A DNA stretch of 64,000 nt from JAGOBP01 sp964550855 (lineage in GTDB: Bacteria > Chloroflexota > Anaerolineae > Fen-1058): NCBI GenBank assembly GCA_964550855.1, contig CAZKBQ010000005.1:1-64000 (forward strand), given 5' to 3'. Numbering within the stretch: the stretch's first letter is position 1; each line of letters opens with the position of its first letter. The translations under genes were made by a program, and so were the position numbers. Under the pieces are notes generated by a model. That model made no database searches and was not told where the DNA came from. It saw only the letters and a list, made by a program, of their open reading frames with translations. This document shows, one piece after another, positions 27,801-37,300 of this stretch.

Positions 27801-27892
27801 TTGATGCCAACGGGCGTTTGCCCATCAGTGGCAGCGGCGCGGAAGTGGCTAATCAGCGCGTGGTGTTGGCGGATGTAATTGAAGTGCGTTGA
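24872..27892 (+). CDS. PTPS-related GT-C-like membrane protein with beta-rich C-terminal modules
   Basis: The 1006-residue protein has an N-terminal membrane domain (about 1-560, with about 12 helices) typical of the family annotated 6-pyruvoyl-tetrahydropterin synthase-related, a GT-C-like fold. YGLGYPFFNYYAALPYYLGALF and THNVSALIFSPFLLAYC are visible. The C-terminal 400 residues form two or three repeats of a beta-rich module with motifs PTSRWIGGE, GAYRIAVGLFD and VFVHVFD. The convergent gene at 27894 is its paralogue. A short heptamer tract interrupts the loop after AYC (25491-25525). A lipid-linked sugar transferase acting outside the membrane is inferred. Confidence 0.8.
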   Translation: MRTRSINWPLVTLTALALIAAAPLWAGPGIVNTRGGGDSPFLFFRLHQLVANLHDGVFPARWMPDAAYGLGYPFFNYYAALPYYLGALFNLIGFDLLVSIKLVQTLGFVLAAAAMYGWAARHTPTRSAAWLIAAAYTFAPFHLVNVYVRGDSLSEFYAFVFYPLILWSIDRVIDSPRSFGWLALSYGGLIMTHNVSALIFSPFLLAYCVVRIAHRPRQLRHSLFAIGVGGLLALALSAWFWLPALGEANLVQLDNQTTGYFNYAEHFRAANLIQNSIGFDYSIAADPQSGTPFAMGLIQAIGTGAGLIALIATWRRVRDRFFWAFIVIGLIVSTAMITPLSRVLWDTLPLLPLAQFPWRFLSIQAVFASFAIGYLAACVEPPVARATVSGVVGVALAACVLLPLHPDYLPMRADEITPARLQLYEAFTGNIGTTIRAEYLPRPTVPRPYTGPRLIDPSLPLRAIVSNGEATAVQLERRATRQVWTAQIESERATLAVPLLYWPGWSATLDGQPSTIGAAPDLGYIQIEAPRGAHQIVFELGRTPLRLAAELISLIAAGGLVLASVIIGLRQRRSIRVTARLVEGLGLALLAGLVALVYQTAYAVPAEPRDLTMDFDSQPWLHHNPNGIDFGGTHLLTYETAVNDRVTVWLNWRLDGTETPTATVSLLAPSTRILGGPSPIVEQTHTITAAQSIYDLPLPYPLPTGMYYLRVKTPAHEEYLSPVWITSHTEEAPAAFGKLTPAIGLSAVYARLLTASQLDVRLTWTVSGPIAANYAVALRLHDTAGKVWTSRDTQPGYGFLPTSTWRPGTLDDLYTLDLPADLPRDQIYALDVIVYRAASQQELGRTTIDGLRVDQIGDWRSIEPPARSFTAPALTQPLDVTFGDQIRLLGYDLIRADRSLTLKLAWQAQRAIDHNYKVFVHVFDPATEKIVAQSDVMPRNNTYPTSRWIGGEVITDTITLSLADAPPGAYRIAVGLFDANGRLPISGSGAEVANQRVVLADVIEVR
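25491..25525. repeat. Degenerate heptamer tract inside the GT-C gene
   Basis: Five 7-bp units beginning ATTGCGT, AGTGCGT, ATTGCGC occupy 25491-25525 in frame in a membrane-loop region. The paralogue at 30380-30442 is interrupted by the same kind of tract at the equivalent place. Confidence 0.6.
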
Positions 27893-27893
27893 G

Positions 27894-30800
27894 TCAGGGC
27901 TTTAAGTCAAACGTCGTCAATTCCACGAAGTCGCTGCCGTCCGGCAACTTGAGCCGCGTGTTGTTGAGTTCCTGATACAGCCCGGTGACCAGTCGATATG
28001 ACCCCGCCGGCAGATCGGCCGGCAGCTTCAAGACATGGGGATCGGTAATGATCTCGCCCGGCAGCCAACTCGTCGTCGGACGCGCGCCGTTCACAGGTAT
28101 GGCGTCGACTTGTGCGCGCGGCACGCCGCTGGCGTCCAGCAGCTGCACGAAGACTTTATACGACACGGGCATTTCTTGCTCGTCGCGCCAAACCAACGTT
28201 AGCGGGCAATCTGCGCCGCGCCCGATACAATCCGCGCCGTTGTAACCCAGCAGCGTGATTTGCCCGCCCAACGGCTGATCGATCCGATGTTCAAGCGGTG
28301 GTTCGATATACGTCCGATTGATCTCTGCCACCCGCAGCTCACCCACTTCAAAAATCACCTTGCCCTCGATCGAGCCGCGCCAACGATATTGACCACTCGC
28401 GAGATCGGCCGGCACGTGCACCCGGATCAGATCGACGATCTGTTCGCCGCTGAGCCACTGGGTTGTCGGGTGGCGTCCGCCAATGGTTTTTGTTTCGCCG
28501 AACACACGGCGCGCGCCCGGCGCGTCGATTAGTTCAAGCGTCAGCGCGTAATCTTGCGCGGGCGATTGTGCGGCCTGCCAGAAGAACGTCAGCAGCACGT
28601 TGTCGCCGGGCAGCACGTCGACGCGATCGACGTTGAGGCCCAGCAACTTTAAGTCGGGCGTGGCAGATTGATCGAGCCGGAAGTTGTAAATGCCCAACTC
28701 GTCGGCATTGAAGGTGCGCGTCGCGTGCGTCACCTCGAGTGAGGCAATAACAGCGGCCAATGGTCTCGACGAAGGATGCGCCGCCGAGGGCGCAGCGGGC
28801 AGCGGTTGCAGGGTGTCGCGCGTGAAGACTTCGGCATAGATCGAATAGTGGCCCGGCGGCGTGCCGGGCAGGATTGGCAAATCAAAACTATCCACCACGT
28901 AAGCGCCCATCGGCCACGCGCTGGTTACGGGATAATCCTGATAATCGCGCGGGCGCTCCACCGTCTTGGGACTCCAGATTTCGCCCGCTTCGTCCACGAT
29001 GCCGCCCGTCGTTTGGTAATTCGCTGCCAGCGGGTGCAGCGCGCGCCAATACAAATCGACCCGCACCGTTTCACCGGCGGGGGCGGTCGGGGGTGTGAGT
29101 GTATAACCGAGCAAGTGCAGCTGATCGCCAAAACTCACGCTGGCCTGGGTCACTCCAGCAAGTTGCTCGCCGTGCAGCTGCGTTTGGCGCAGAGGTGTAA
29201 GTTGTGGATCGATCAAAGTGAGTTTGATCAATGCAAAGATCACCGGCACGCTTACCCACAGCCAGTCGGCTTTAGCCGACTTTTCAGCGTTTGCCGGGGA
29301 ATTCATTCCTCGGCGGGCGCGCAGCACCGTCACGACGAAGCCCACTGCCGCCAGCCCGCTGATCGCGTTGGCGAGTGTGCGCAGCGGCGTAGCCGTGAAC
29401 GCCACCTCAATATGATGCCGTCCAGCCGGCACGTCAAAGGTGATCAGACCGGTCGGATCGGATGGCGTGATCGGGACTGCGTGATCATCGATCGTGACCT
29501 GCCAACCGGGAAAATCAAACGTGAGATAGATCGCGCGAAAACCGATCGGTGTATCGAGATCGATCGCGGCCCGATTGGGCTGATACGTCTCGGCGATCAC
29601 GTTTGCGTCGTTGGGCAGCGCGGATCGATCGAAGCGGCGAATCGGCTCGCCGCTGGCATATTCTTGTTCCAACGGCGACGACGTCGGCCGCTCCTTCACC
29701 GTCACGGGGAGATACGCCCCCAGCGGATCGACGCCGATGTGGCCGGTGGCGCGTTCGTAGGCGAAGACGCTACTGATCGATAAATCGGGCTGCGGCGAAC
29801 AGGCCCGCGGATACAGCTGCGGCACGGCGAAGATCAGCGGCACAAGGCCAGTCACCACGAATAGCGCGCGGCGCGTAGCTTGATGAATCCGAGAGGGACG
29901 CTGCGCGATACCGATTGACGAATGAGACAGCGCATAAGTCGCGGCCCCGGCCAGGAGCGCGGCAGGCAGCAGCGCGCGGCCGACAAATCGCCACGGAAAT
30001 TGCACGAAGCGGATCAATGGCAGATTGTCCCACACGCCGACCGACACGGGCAGCGCCATAAACACCAGCCCGATCAGCAGCACGGCTCCGGCGACCACGT
30101 GCGCGCGTTGTTCGCGCGTCTGTAATTTGCGAATGACCACAACGCCCAACACCGCCAGCGCGATCTGCGGCCAGCCCAACATCAGGCGCAGCGGCGGATT
30201 GAGCAACAGCGGATCGGACGTGCCCGGCCCGCCCAACACCTCGCCCAACGACACAAAGTTGAAGTGATAGTCGTTGCCGCGCGTGGCATGCGTGAGGTAA
30301 ATCTGCACCGCGTTGCCCTCGGCTAACGCGGGCAGCCAGAAGAAGGCGGTCAGCGCCAGACTGATGAACGCTGCAAACAGCGTAAGGCGTAAAGCGTATG
30401 GCGCATGGCGTGGCGAGTACGGAGCAAGCAAGACGCAATACGCCATCAGGATCGGCGTGAAGATCAAACTTGAGATGTTGTGCGTCAGCAGCAGCGCCGC
30501 GTAAGTCAACACGGCCAGCGCAAAATCGCGGCGGCGACCGTGGATCATCAAGCGCCGAAACGCCCACAAAATCAGGGGCAACAGCGCCAGCGCCAGCACC
30601 TCCGGTTGATTGGCGCGTGTCAGCGCACCGATCAGCGTGTACGGCGCGGCCATGTAGACCAGGCCCGCGATGAAGCCGGCCGCTTCGTCAAAGAGATCGC
30701 GCACCCACAGCAACATCGCCTGCCCCGCGCCGATGACGCCCAGCGCCAGCACCAGATTCAACGCCAGCGGAAAATCCGCGCCCAGTTTGTGAATCGCCTC

Positions 30801-31064
30801 GATGGCGTAGTAGCCCAGCGGCTCACGATAGTTGAAGAAGGGGAAGCCGTAGCCAAAAGCCAGATCGGGAAACCAGCGCGGATACAGCAGGCCGTCGCCC
30901 AGCGCGCGGTCCAGCGCGACCGTCCGAAAGATGTGCAGCGCCCCATCGTCGGTGCACAGCGGCGAAGCCTGCAACAGCGGCGCGACGAGGATGAGGCCAA
31001 TCGCGGCCAACGCGATATGACCGAGGACGGCTGATGATGGCTGGAAGCGAAAACGACGCGACAT
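27894..31064 (-). CDS. PTPS-related GT-C-like membrane protein, paralogue
   Basis: This 1056-residue paralogue of the plus-strand gene shares FGYGFPFFNYREPLGYYAIEAIHKL, LLTHNISSLIFTPILMAYC and FFWLPALAEGN. The membrane domain is followed by about 450 residues of beta-rich modules: GDQLHLLGYTL, LLTFFWQAAQSPAQDYALTLEL, PTTQWLSGEQIVD, PTTSWLPGEIITD and GSYRLVTGLYQE. Its stop codon is separated by one base from the stop of the convergent gene, leaving no room for a terminator between them. It closes the eight-gene minus-strand series. Activity is presumed extracytoplasmic glycosyl transfer. Confidence 0.8.
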   Translation of the reverse strand: MSRRFRFQPSSAVLGHIALAAIGLILVAPLLQASPLCTDDGALHIFRTVALDRALGDGLLYPRWFPDLAFGYGFPFFNYREPLGYYAIEAIHKLGADFPLALNLVLALGVIGAGQAMLLWVRDLFDEAAGFIAGLVYMAAPYTLIGALTRANQPEVLALALLPLILWAFRRLMIHGRRRDFALAVLTYAALLLTHNISSLIFTPILMAYCVLLAPYSPRHAPYALRLTLFAAFISLALTAFFWLPALAEGNAVQIYLTHATRGNDYHFNFVSLGEVLGGPGTSDPLLLNPPLRLMLGWPQIALAVLGVVVIRKLQTREQRAHVVAGAVLLIGLVFMALPVSVGVWDNLPLIRFVQFPWRFVGRALLPAALLAGAATYALSHSSIGIAQRPSRIHQATRRALFVVTGLVPLIFAVPQLYPRACSPQPDLSISSVFAYERATGHIGVDPLGAYLPVTVKERPTSSPLEQEYASGEPIRRFDRSALPNDANVIAETYQPNRAAIDLDTPIGFRAIYLTFDFPGWQVTIDDHAVPITPSDPTGLITFDVPAGRHHIEVAFTATPLRTLANAISGLAAVGFVVTVLRARRGMNSPANAEKSAKADWLWVSVPVIFALIKLTLIDPQLTPLRQTQLHGEQLAGVTQASVSFGDQLHLLGYTLTPPTAPAGETVRVDLYWRALHPLAANYQTTGGIVDEAGEIWSPKTVERPRDYQDYPVTSAWPMGAYVVDSFDLPILPGTPPGHYSIYAEVFTRDTLQPLPAAPSAAHPSSRPLAAVIASLEVTHATRTFNADELGIYNFRLDQSATPDLKLLGLNVDRVDVLPGDNVLLTFFWQAAQSPAQDYALTLELIDAPGARRVFGETKTIGGRHPTTQWLSGEQIVDLIRVHVPADLASGQYRWRGSIEGKVIFEVGELRVAEINRTYIEPPLEHRIDQPLGGQITLLGYNGADCIGRGADCPLTLVWRDEQEMPVSYKVFVQLLDASGVPRAQVDAIPVNGARPTTSWLPGEIITDPHVLKLPADLPAGSYRLVTGLYQELNNTRLKLPDGSDFVELTTFDLKP
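30380..30442. repeat. Heptamer tract inside the GT-C paralogue
   Basis: Nine 7-bp units (GCGTAAG, GCGTAAA, GCGTATG, GCGCATG, then degenerate) run through codons at about 30380-30442. They encode a polar insert between two membrane helices. The reading frame is kept. Confidence 0.7.
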
Positions 31065-31157
31065 AGGCTTAGGAATTCAGCGAACAGCAAGTCAACCGAT
31101 CAACCGCTTACCGATTACCAGTTGACCAATCGACCACGCAACTATCACACGCTTGCA

Positions 31158-34100
31158 CTACTTCACAATCACCGGCGACATCAAATCAACTTGATCTTCG
31201 CCCGTCGCGGTATCGATCAGGTGCGCGCCGTCGAGCGGATCATACAGGCCGACGACCACGCGATATGCACCGGGCGGCGTGTCCGGCGGGATCGTCAACG
31301 GATACACATCTTCGATGATCTGGCCGGTGGCCCACGAGGCCGTGGGCATACCGCCGCCCTGTGGCGCGGAATCGATCTGCGTCAGCGGCTGGCCGTTCAG
31401 CGCCTCAAGTCGCACGAAAACCGTGTAGAGATGATCGGTGGTGGTGGCCGCGCGCCAGTATAACGTGACCGGCAGCGGAGAACCGGGGCGTTGCGTGCCC
31501 GGCGGAAACTGCGCGCCAACCAGGGTGATGGCCGGATCGCTGAACGTGATGTCGAGCGTGGGCGTGATCGGCAGCGTAAACGATCGGTCGCGTTCCAGCA
31601 GGCGCACGTCAAACGGCTTGAATAAACCATCGCCCAACACTGAGCCGTCCGGTGTGGTGACGCCGAGCCACACTTGATAATCGGCTTTGGTCAAAGCCAC
31701 CGGAAAACGCAGCGTGTAACGCGCACTGATGATGTCGTTCTTGCGCCACTGTGCGGTAGGATAAGCGCTCAACGGCAGGCGCGTGCTGAATATCTTCTGG
31801 CCCACTTGATCGCGTACTTCCCATAGTACGCCCAGATCGGGCAGTTTATCGGCGCGGCTGCGCCACAACACATCCACCGTCCACAGATCGCCGTTGATGA
31901 CCACACCCGGTCCGCTGTCGAAGCCGATCACCTCAATCTGATCGGCCCAGTCGTGCGTAAATGGATACTCGACGCTGCGCCGCAGGGTCTTCAAAGGTTG
32001 ATCGAGAGCAGGCAGATCGATGGCGGCGAGCACCGGCGCCGTGCCGGAAAACGTGCCGGCCGCGGTGAACAATCCCACGCGCTGCCCGTCGATCTGATCG
32101 ACGCTAACCCGCACGCTGTAGCGGCCCGGCGGCGCTTCGTCGGGCAGTTTGAGATCGAAAATTTGATCAGCGATATGCCCATTCGTCCAGCGCGGCGTGG
32201 GAAACTGCGCGTCGTCCTGAATCGCGCCGCCGCCGACTTCCCACACTTCGCCGCCGGCGTCGATCAATTGCAGCGTCACCGAATAGGCAGGCGTAGCCGG
32301 CGTCAGGGCTTGCCAGCGCAGGGTGACCTCGGCAGCGCGATCGCGGGGCGAGGCCTTCACGCCCAACAGCGCAAAATTGCCGTTGAACTGCACGCGCAGC
32401 GGCTCCAATCGTCCCAACTTGCCGGGCTTGAGATCGTAGGCGCTGACCTGCGTGGCGCCAAAGCCGGTGGACTGCGCTTCCACAGCCGTTTGCGCCAGCC
32501 ACTGCTTCACTTGATCCTGCACGACCGCCGAGGCCGCGTCGCTCCACGTAAACCAGACGCGGCGATAACGCGTGCTGAGATCATTCAGAGTTTGCTCGAT
32601 TTCCAATGGCGTGATCTCGCGCGGCAGCACGACCTGCTGCGCCGCGCCCTGATACAACCGCGCCGCGGGCAGATCGATCAACGATACGACAACGTCCGTA
32701 TCGGGATTCGCCCGGGCTAACTGCGCGGCCTGTTGCTCCGCCCGATCGTTGATCAACACCCAGGCGGCCGCCACGTTGCCGATCGAGACGGTGTGCACGA
32801 TCGAGCCGCGTTGCTCCAATCGAGTAAACAGATCGGGATCGAGCTGGCGTTCGCTTGAGGTGACCACGTAATAATCGCTTAATTCCAAACCTCGATCATT
32901 CAAGGTCATCGAGCGCCCGCTGAAGATCGGCGCGAACGACGGCACGGCGGCCGTGGCTGCGGCGGATTGCAGACCGTCGGGCTGCGCGTTGATCCAGTTG
33001 GCGGCTGCGCCCAAGCCCTCGCCCCAGCCCACGGCGAAATGCTGCTGCGCGGCTGCGGGGCCGCCCAGCAGGAGATTGTAGTGCATCAACAGGTAAGGCC
33101 AGTATGCCAGGCTGATCGCCGCCGCTGCGATCGACACGATCGGGGCGACCCAACGCGATCGGATTTGCGCATAGCCCCAGGCCGCAATCGGGATCAACAT
33201 CGTCAGCGCGGGCAGCATATATCGATCGTACTTCTTGGCAACGGGCGTGATGGCGATGATGAACAACACGGCGAACGCAAGAAACGTGAAGCATGCTGCA
33301 ATCGCCAGCCGGTGTCCTGCCGCCTGCCTTTTGCTTCTGGCTGCTTGTACGCCTGCAATCAATGCAATCACCAAACCGACCATCACCACAGGCGTTAAGC
33401 GATAGATCAACGCGATGGGATAAAACTCCGGGCCGTGATTCAACACGTACTGGCCTTCAAAAAACGTGGGCCGCACCGGGTTCGCGCTGAGGAAGGCCGC
33501 CAACCCCAGAATGCCGTTGATCGTCCCCGCCGCATCGACCCACATAGCGGGATAGAGAGCAATGCACAATGATAAATAAACAATGACAAATGATAACAGA
33601 CCCAGCGCCGCGCGCTTAAAACTTATGCGGCGAGCCAACACGGCTGCCCCCACGACCAGCAGCGCAAAGGGCAGCAAGAACAACGCCGGGGATTTGCTCA
33701 GAAACGCCAGCGCCGCAAACGCGCCCGACATTGCGAACCACCCCTCACCCCTTGCCCCTCTCCCAACCTGGGAGAGGGGTTGGGGCGACGGTGCGTGCAA
33801 ACCATTAAGCAGCGCCAGCACCGACAACAGCATGAACGTCGTCAGCAGCCCATCGACGTGCAGCAGGCCGTCAAGACTGGCGATAAACGGATCGAGCGCG
33901 AGCAGCAGCCCCGCCAGCCCCGCGACGCGCTGATCGAATACGCGGCGCAGTAACCACACGGCGACCACGACGCCGAGCGCATTGATGAGAATCACCGGAA
34001 GGCGCGCGAAGGTGAGGAACACGCCCAGCCGTTTGAACGCTTCGGCGTTTTCCGGCGCGAGCGAGGTGAGGCCGCTCAGCCATTCGATGGCTTCAGTCGA

Positions 34101-34361
34101 GGCGGCCGGATCGACGGCGCGTTTGACGGCGATGCCCAGCGAACCCAGCCACATCGTCGTGACGCCGGGATGGCCCATCTGGGCGGTGCCGGCCCAATCG
34201 CCGCGCGCGAGCGCCTGACTGAAGTTGAGCGAGCGCAGCACCCAGACCGGCTCGTCGGGCGTGACGTAGTTCTTCAACGCGCCCGCGCGCGCAAAGACCG
34301 CCACCGCAAAGATAAGCAGCATGAGTAAGAGGAAAGTGTGACGGCGAAGAAGAGCAATCAT
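31158..34361 (-). CDS. GT39/PMT_2-family glycosyltransferase with beta-rich C-terminal modules (A)
   Basis: The 1067-residue protein starts with a membrane helix and has the PMT_2/GT39 core (about 1-480). Landmarks are the aspartate-bearing first loop VTPDEPVWVLRSLNFSQALARGD, GHPGVTTMWLGSLG, ALDPFIASLDGLLHVDGLL and FLSKSPALFLLP. A periplasmic extension of about 450 residues includes modules ending PTASWATGQIIEDVYPL and GAYRVVVGLYDPLDG. A palindromic element at 33742-33788 inserts about 11-12 extra residues next to WFAMSG compared with its paralogue. A heptamer tract lies at 33560-33594. It sits six bases downstream of that paralogue. Confidence 0.83.
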   Translation of the reverse strand: MIALLRRHTFLLLMLLIFAVAVFARAGALKNYVTPDEPVWVLRSLNFSQALARGDWAGTAQMGHPGVTTMWLGSLGIAVKRAVDPAASTEAIEWLSGLTSLAPENAEAFKRLGVFLTFARLPVILINALGVVVAVWLLRRVFDQRVAGLAGLLLALDPFIASLDGLLHVDGLLTTFMLLSVLALLNGLHAPSPQPLSQVGRGARGEGWFAMSGAFAALAFLSKSPALFLLPFALLVVGAAVLARRISFKRAALGLLSFVIVYLSLCIALYPAMWVDAAGTINGILGLAAFLSANPVRPTFFEGQYVLNHGPEFYPIALIYRLTPVVMVGLVIALIAGVQAARSKRQAAGHRLAIAACFTFLAFAVLFIIAITPVAKKYDRYMLPALTMLIPIAAWGYAQIRSRWVAPIVSIAAAAISLAYWPYLLMHYNLLLGGPAAAQQHFAVGWGEGLGAAANWINAQPDGLQSAAATAAVPSFAPIFSGRSMTLNDRGLELSDYYVVTSSERQLDPDLFTRLEQRGSIVHTVSIGNVAAAWVLINDRAEQQAAQLARANPDTDVVVSLIDLPAARLYQGAAQQVVLPREITPLEIEQTLNDLSTRYRRVWFTWSDAASAVVQDQVKQWLAQTAVEAQSTGFGATQVSAYDLKPGKLGRLEPLRVQFNGNFALLGVKASPRDRAAEVTLRWQALTPATPAYSVTLQLIDAGGEVWEVGGGAIQDDAQFPTPRWTNGHIADQIFDLKLPDEAPPGRYSVRVSVDQIDGQRVGLFTAAGTFSGTAPVLAAIDLPALDQPLKTLRRSVEYPFTHDWADQIEVIGFDSGPGVVINGDLWTVDVLWRSRADKLPDLGVLWEVRDQVGQKIFSTRLPLSAYPTAQWRKNDIISARYTLRFPVALTKADYQVWLGVTTPDGSVLGDGLFKPFDVRLLERDRSFTLPITPTLDITFSDPAITLVGAQFPPGTQRPGSPLPVTLYWRAATTTDHLYTVFVRLEALNGQPLTQIDSAPQGGGMPTASWATGQIIEDVYPLTIPPDTPPGAYRVVVGLYDPLDGAHLIDTATGEDQVDLMSPVIVK
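33560..33594. repeat. Heptamer tract CAATGAN-type inside GT39 gene
   Basis: Five 7-bp units (CAATGCA, CAATGAT, AAATAAA, CAATGAC, AAATGAT) occur in frame and encode part of a hydrophobic segment (SFVIVYLSLCIA). This is a different sequence family from CGTAAAR. Confidence 0.6.
33742..33788. repeat. Palindromic repeat inserted in frame in GT39 gene
   Basis: An 11-bp perfect inverted repeat CCCCTCTCCCA/TGGGAGAGGGG (33755-33765, 33769-33779) with flanking CCCCTTG/TTGGGG resembles palindromic elements widely scattered in bacterial genomes. Compared with the paralogue, the host gene has about 11 extra residues here. Confidence 0.7.
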
Positions 34362-34367
34362 GACGGG

Positions 34368-37300
34368 TTAGGGCACGGTCAACACCAGCGCGCGATCATC
34401 GGGCAGGCGCTGACCCTGCGCATCAAAGGCGGGTAAACGCTGACCATCGGCGGCATTATACACGCCCACCCAGACTTGATACTCGTTGTCCGGCACCTCA
34501 AACGCATACGCATCGCCGACGATTTGATCGACGACCCAGGTGGACGTGGGGTTGTCGCCGCCGATCTGCCAGCGATCGATCTGCTGCACGACTTGCCCGT
34601 CGGATCGCGTGAGCTGCACGAAGACCGTGTAGTTGGTGGAAGTGATCGCTTGTGCGCGCCAATAGAGCGTAATCGTCAGCGTGTTCCCCGCCCGATTGGC
34701 TTCCGCGCCGATCAAGGTTGCGAGTTGACCAAAGCGGATATTACCCGGCTGCGGCAGCGCCGGCGCGGTAAAGGTGCGCGGCCGCGACGCGATCTGGATG
34801 GCCGTGAGCGTCGTCGGGCGCGGCTCGATCGGTCGGCGGGTCGATCGATCGAGCACCTGAAATTCCAGCGCATATCGTCCATCTGGTAATGTCGCCGGCA
34901 AGCGGAAATCGTATTTGCTTTGGAGAAGATCGCCTTTGCGCCAGCGATCAGTGGCATAAGTGTTTAATGGCAGCGTTGTCGAGTAAGCGCTCGATCCATT
35001 CGCCGCCACCGCCGACCATTGCACGTCGAGCGCGGGCAGTGGATGGCGCAGCGCCAGCCACTCCATCGACAGCGTCCACGGATCGCCGCTGATGACGGGC
35101 GCAGGCGGCTGCTCGGAGCCGATCGCTCGAATCAGCCCGCCGAGATCGACATTGAGCGTAATCGGCGGGACGCGCGTGGCCGGATCGATCGGCGTCTGGC
35201 CCGGATCGATCGTGATCGCGCCCAGCGGCCAGTCGGTGCCGCGCAACGTTTGATCGTTGATGGCGCGAACGTGCAGCAGCTGGCCGCTGGCGACATCGAC
35301 CACGTTCAATGTGACGCGATACTCGCCCGGCGGCGTCGTCGGCGGCACAGGCAGCGTGAAGCGCCGCTGGCGCGCAAGGCCGATCTGTTCGGCGATTGGG
35401 ACGTTGGTGTCGCTGGTGCTCCACACGTGACCCGCCTCATCCAGTAGCGAGACACTCAACGTTGCGTCATCGCCGGTGGCCTGCCATTGACTGACAAAGC
35501 TGATCGATTGACCGGGCTGCACGTGCGCCAGAACCGCCTGAATGCTGTTCAATTGAATGCGATCGCCAAAAGTCACGTCGCCGTTGAGCGGCAGCGGCGG
35601 TGTGTCAAAGGCGGCCGGGTCGGGCAATTCATACAGGCCGCCACTGCTCAGCGGTGACGACCATTGATCGAGATTGACGGCGTAGGTGTCCAGTGCGCGA
35701 AACAGTTCCAGCACGTTGCGATCGGGCTGGCCGGCAAAGTGATAGATCAGGACGCGGCGATGCGACTGCGCAAGGTTCTGCAACAGGCCCACGGCTTGAT
35801 CGGACGACAACGCGGTGGAAATCACCGTCGTTGCAGCAGGTGGCAGCGATAATTGCGGCGCGGCTTCGTCGACGATGACGGCATCAGCCGTTGCCAGCTG
35901 CTGCGCGCGCTGTCGATCGGCGGTGAGCCACACATTGTCATACAACCAGGCGAATGGCTGGCCTTGCACCGTGGCCGTCAACACCGGCGTCAAACCGCTC
36001 GTCCAAGCGTGCGCCAGTTCGGGCGTGAGTTGGACATCGGACGCGGTGAATAACAGATAATCGCTCTGCGCGAAGCCTGTCTCGTTAGCGGGTAATAATC
36101 TGCCGTTGAAGAAGGGCGCGAGGCCGACGATGTCCGTAGCGGCGATGACGCTCGACGCAAACGGCGAGCGGTTCAAGACAGCAGCGACTTCGCCGCTTTC
36201 GCCACCGCCCACCGGCAGGGCGCGGCCGGCGCCGTCGTAACCGCCCAGCACCGAATTGTAAGCGCGCAGTGTCAGCGGCCAAACGCTGATAAATTGCACG
36301 GCGGCTACAGCTAGCGCGATCAGCACTGGTGTCTGCCGTCGAATGAATTCGACGGCAAAGTGCATGAAACCCGCTGTGCGGGTTGGCGATAACCGGCCGT
36401 CCGATTTTATCGGATGGCGGAAGCGATCAAATAGATACGCCAACCCGATCGCGCCGATCACGTTTAACGCTTCCAGCGTGGGCAGCATGTAGCGATCGAG
36501 TTTCTTGGCGGCCAATGTGATCAGGCCGGTGAATACAATCGCGAAGACCCAATATGGCCAGGCTGTGCGTTGCAAGCGCCGCGCGTCGTCGCTGCGGCCG
36601 CGCCCGATCAGCGCGCCAAAGGCGATCAGGCCCAGCCACAGGACGATGGTCGATCGATACGCCAGCGCCACCGGATAAAAGGCCGCGCCCGGATCACGCT
36701 CGCTGTTGCCGAAGAAGTAATTCACGGCGTGCGCGGTTTCGCTGTGTTTTTCGGCGGTGTCGGTCAGGCTCTTCAGCGCTTTGAGCGGCGCGACCCACAT
36801 GGCTGGATACAAGGCGATAAAGATGAACGCGGCGCTCAAGCCCCAGATCAAACTCGATCGGATCACCTCTCGAAACGCAGCGCGTTTACGAACAGCGTCC
36901 AGCGCGATCACCAGCCCGGCCGTTGGCACCAGCACAATCGCTGGCGATTTGCTCAACATCGCCAGCCCGGCCAGCGCGCCAGACATGATTAGCCAGCGAG
37001 TGGAATGCGTCGCCGTCAACACCACACTCAACGCGGCCAGCGACGCCAGGCTGAACGTCATCAACAGCGAATCGACGTGCAGGATGCCGCCCAGCGCCAC
37101 CGCAAACGGATCGAGCGCGACGAGGGCGGCCGCCAGAAACGCCGCGCGGCGATCGATCACGCGGCTCAGTAACCAGAATAACAACACGAGGTTGAACGAA
37201 GTGACGACGATCACCGGCCAGCGCATCGGCGTGAGAAACTGCGCCAGGTAACGCATCGCGTCGGCGTCTTGCGGCGCGAATTCAGGTAATTGGCCGGGTG

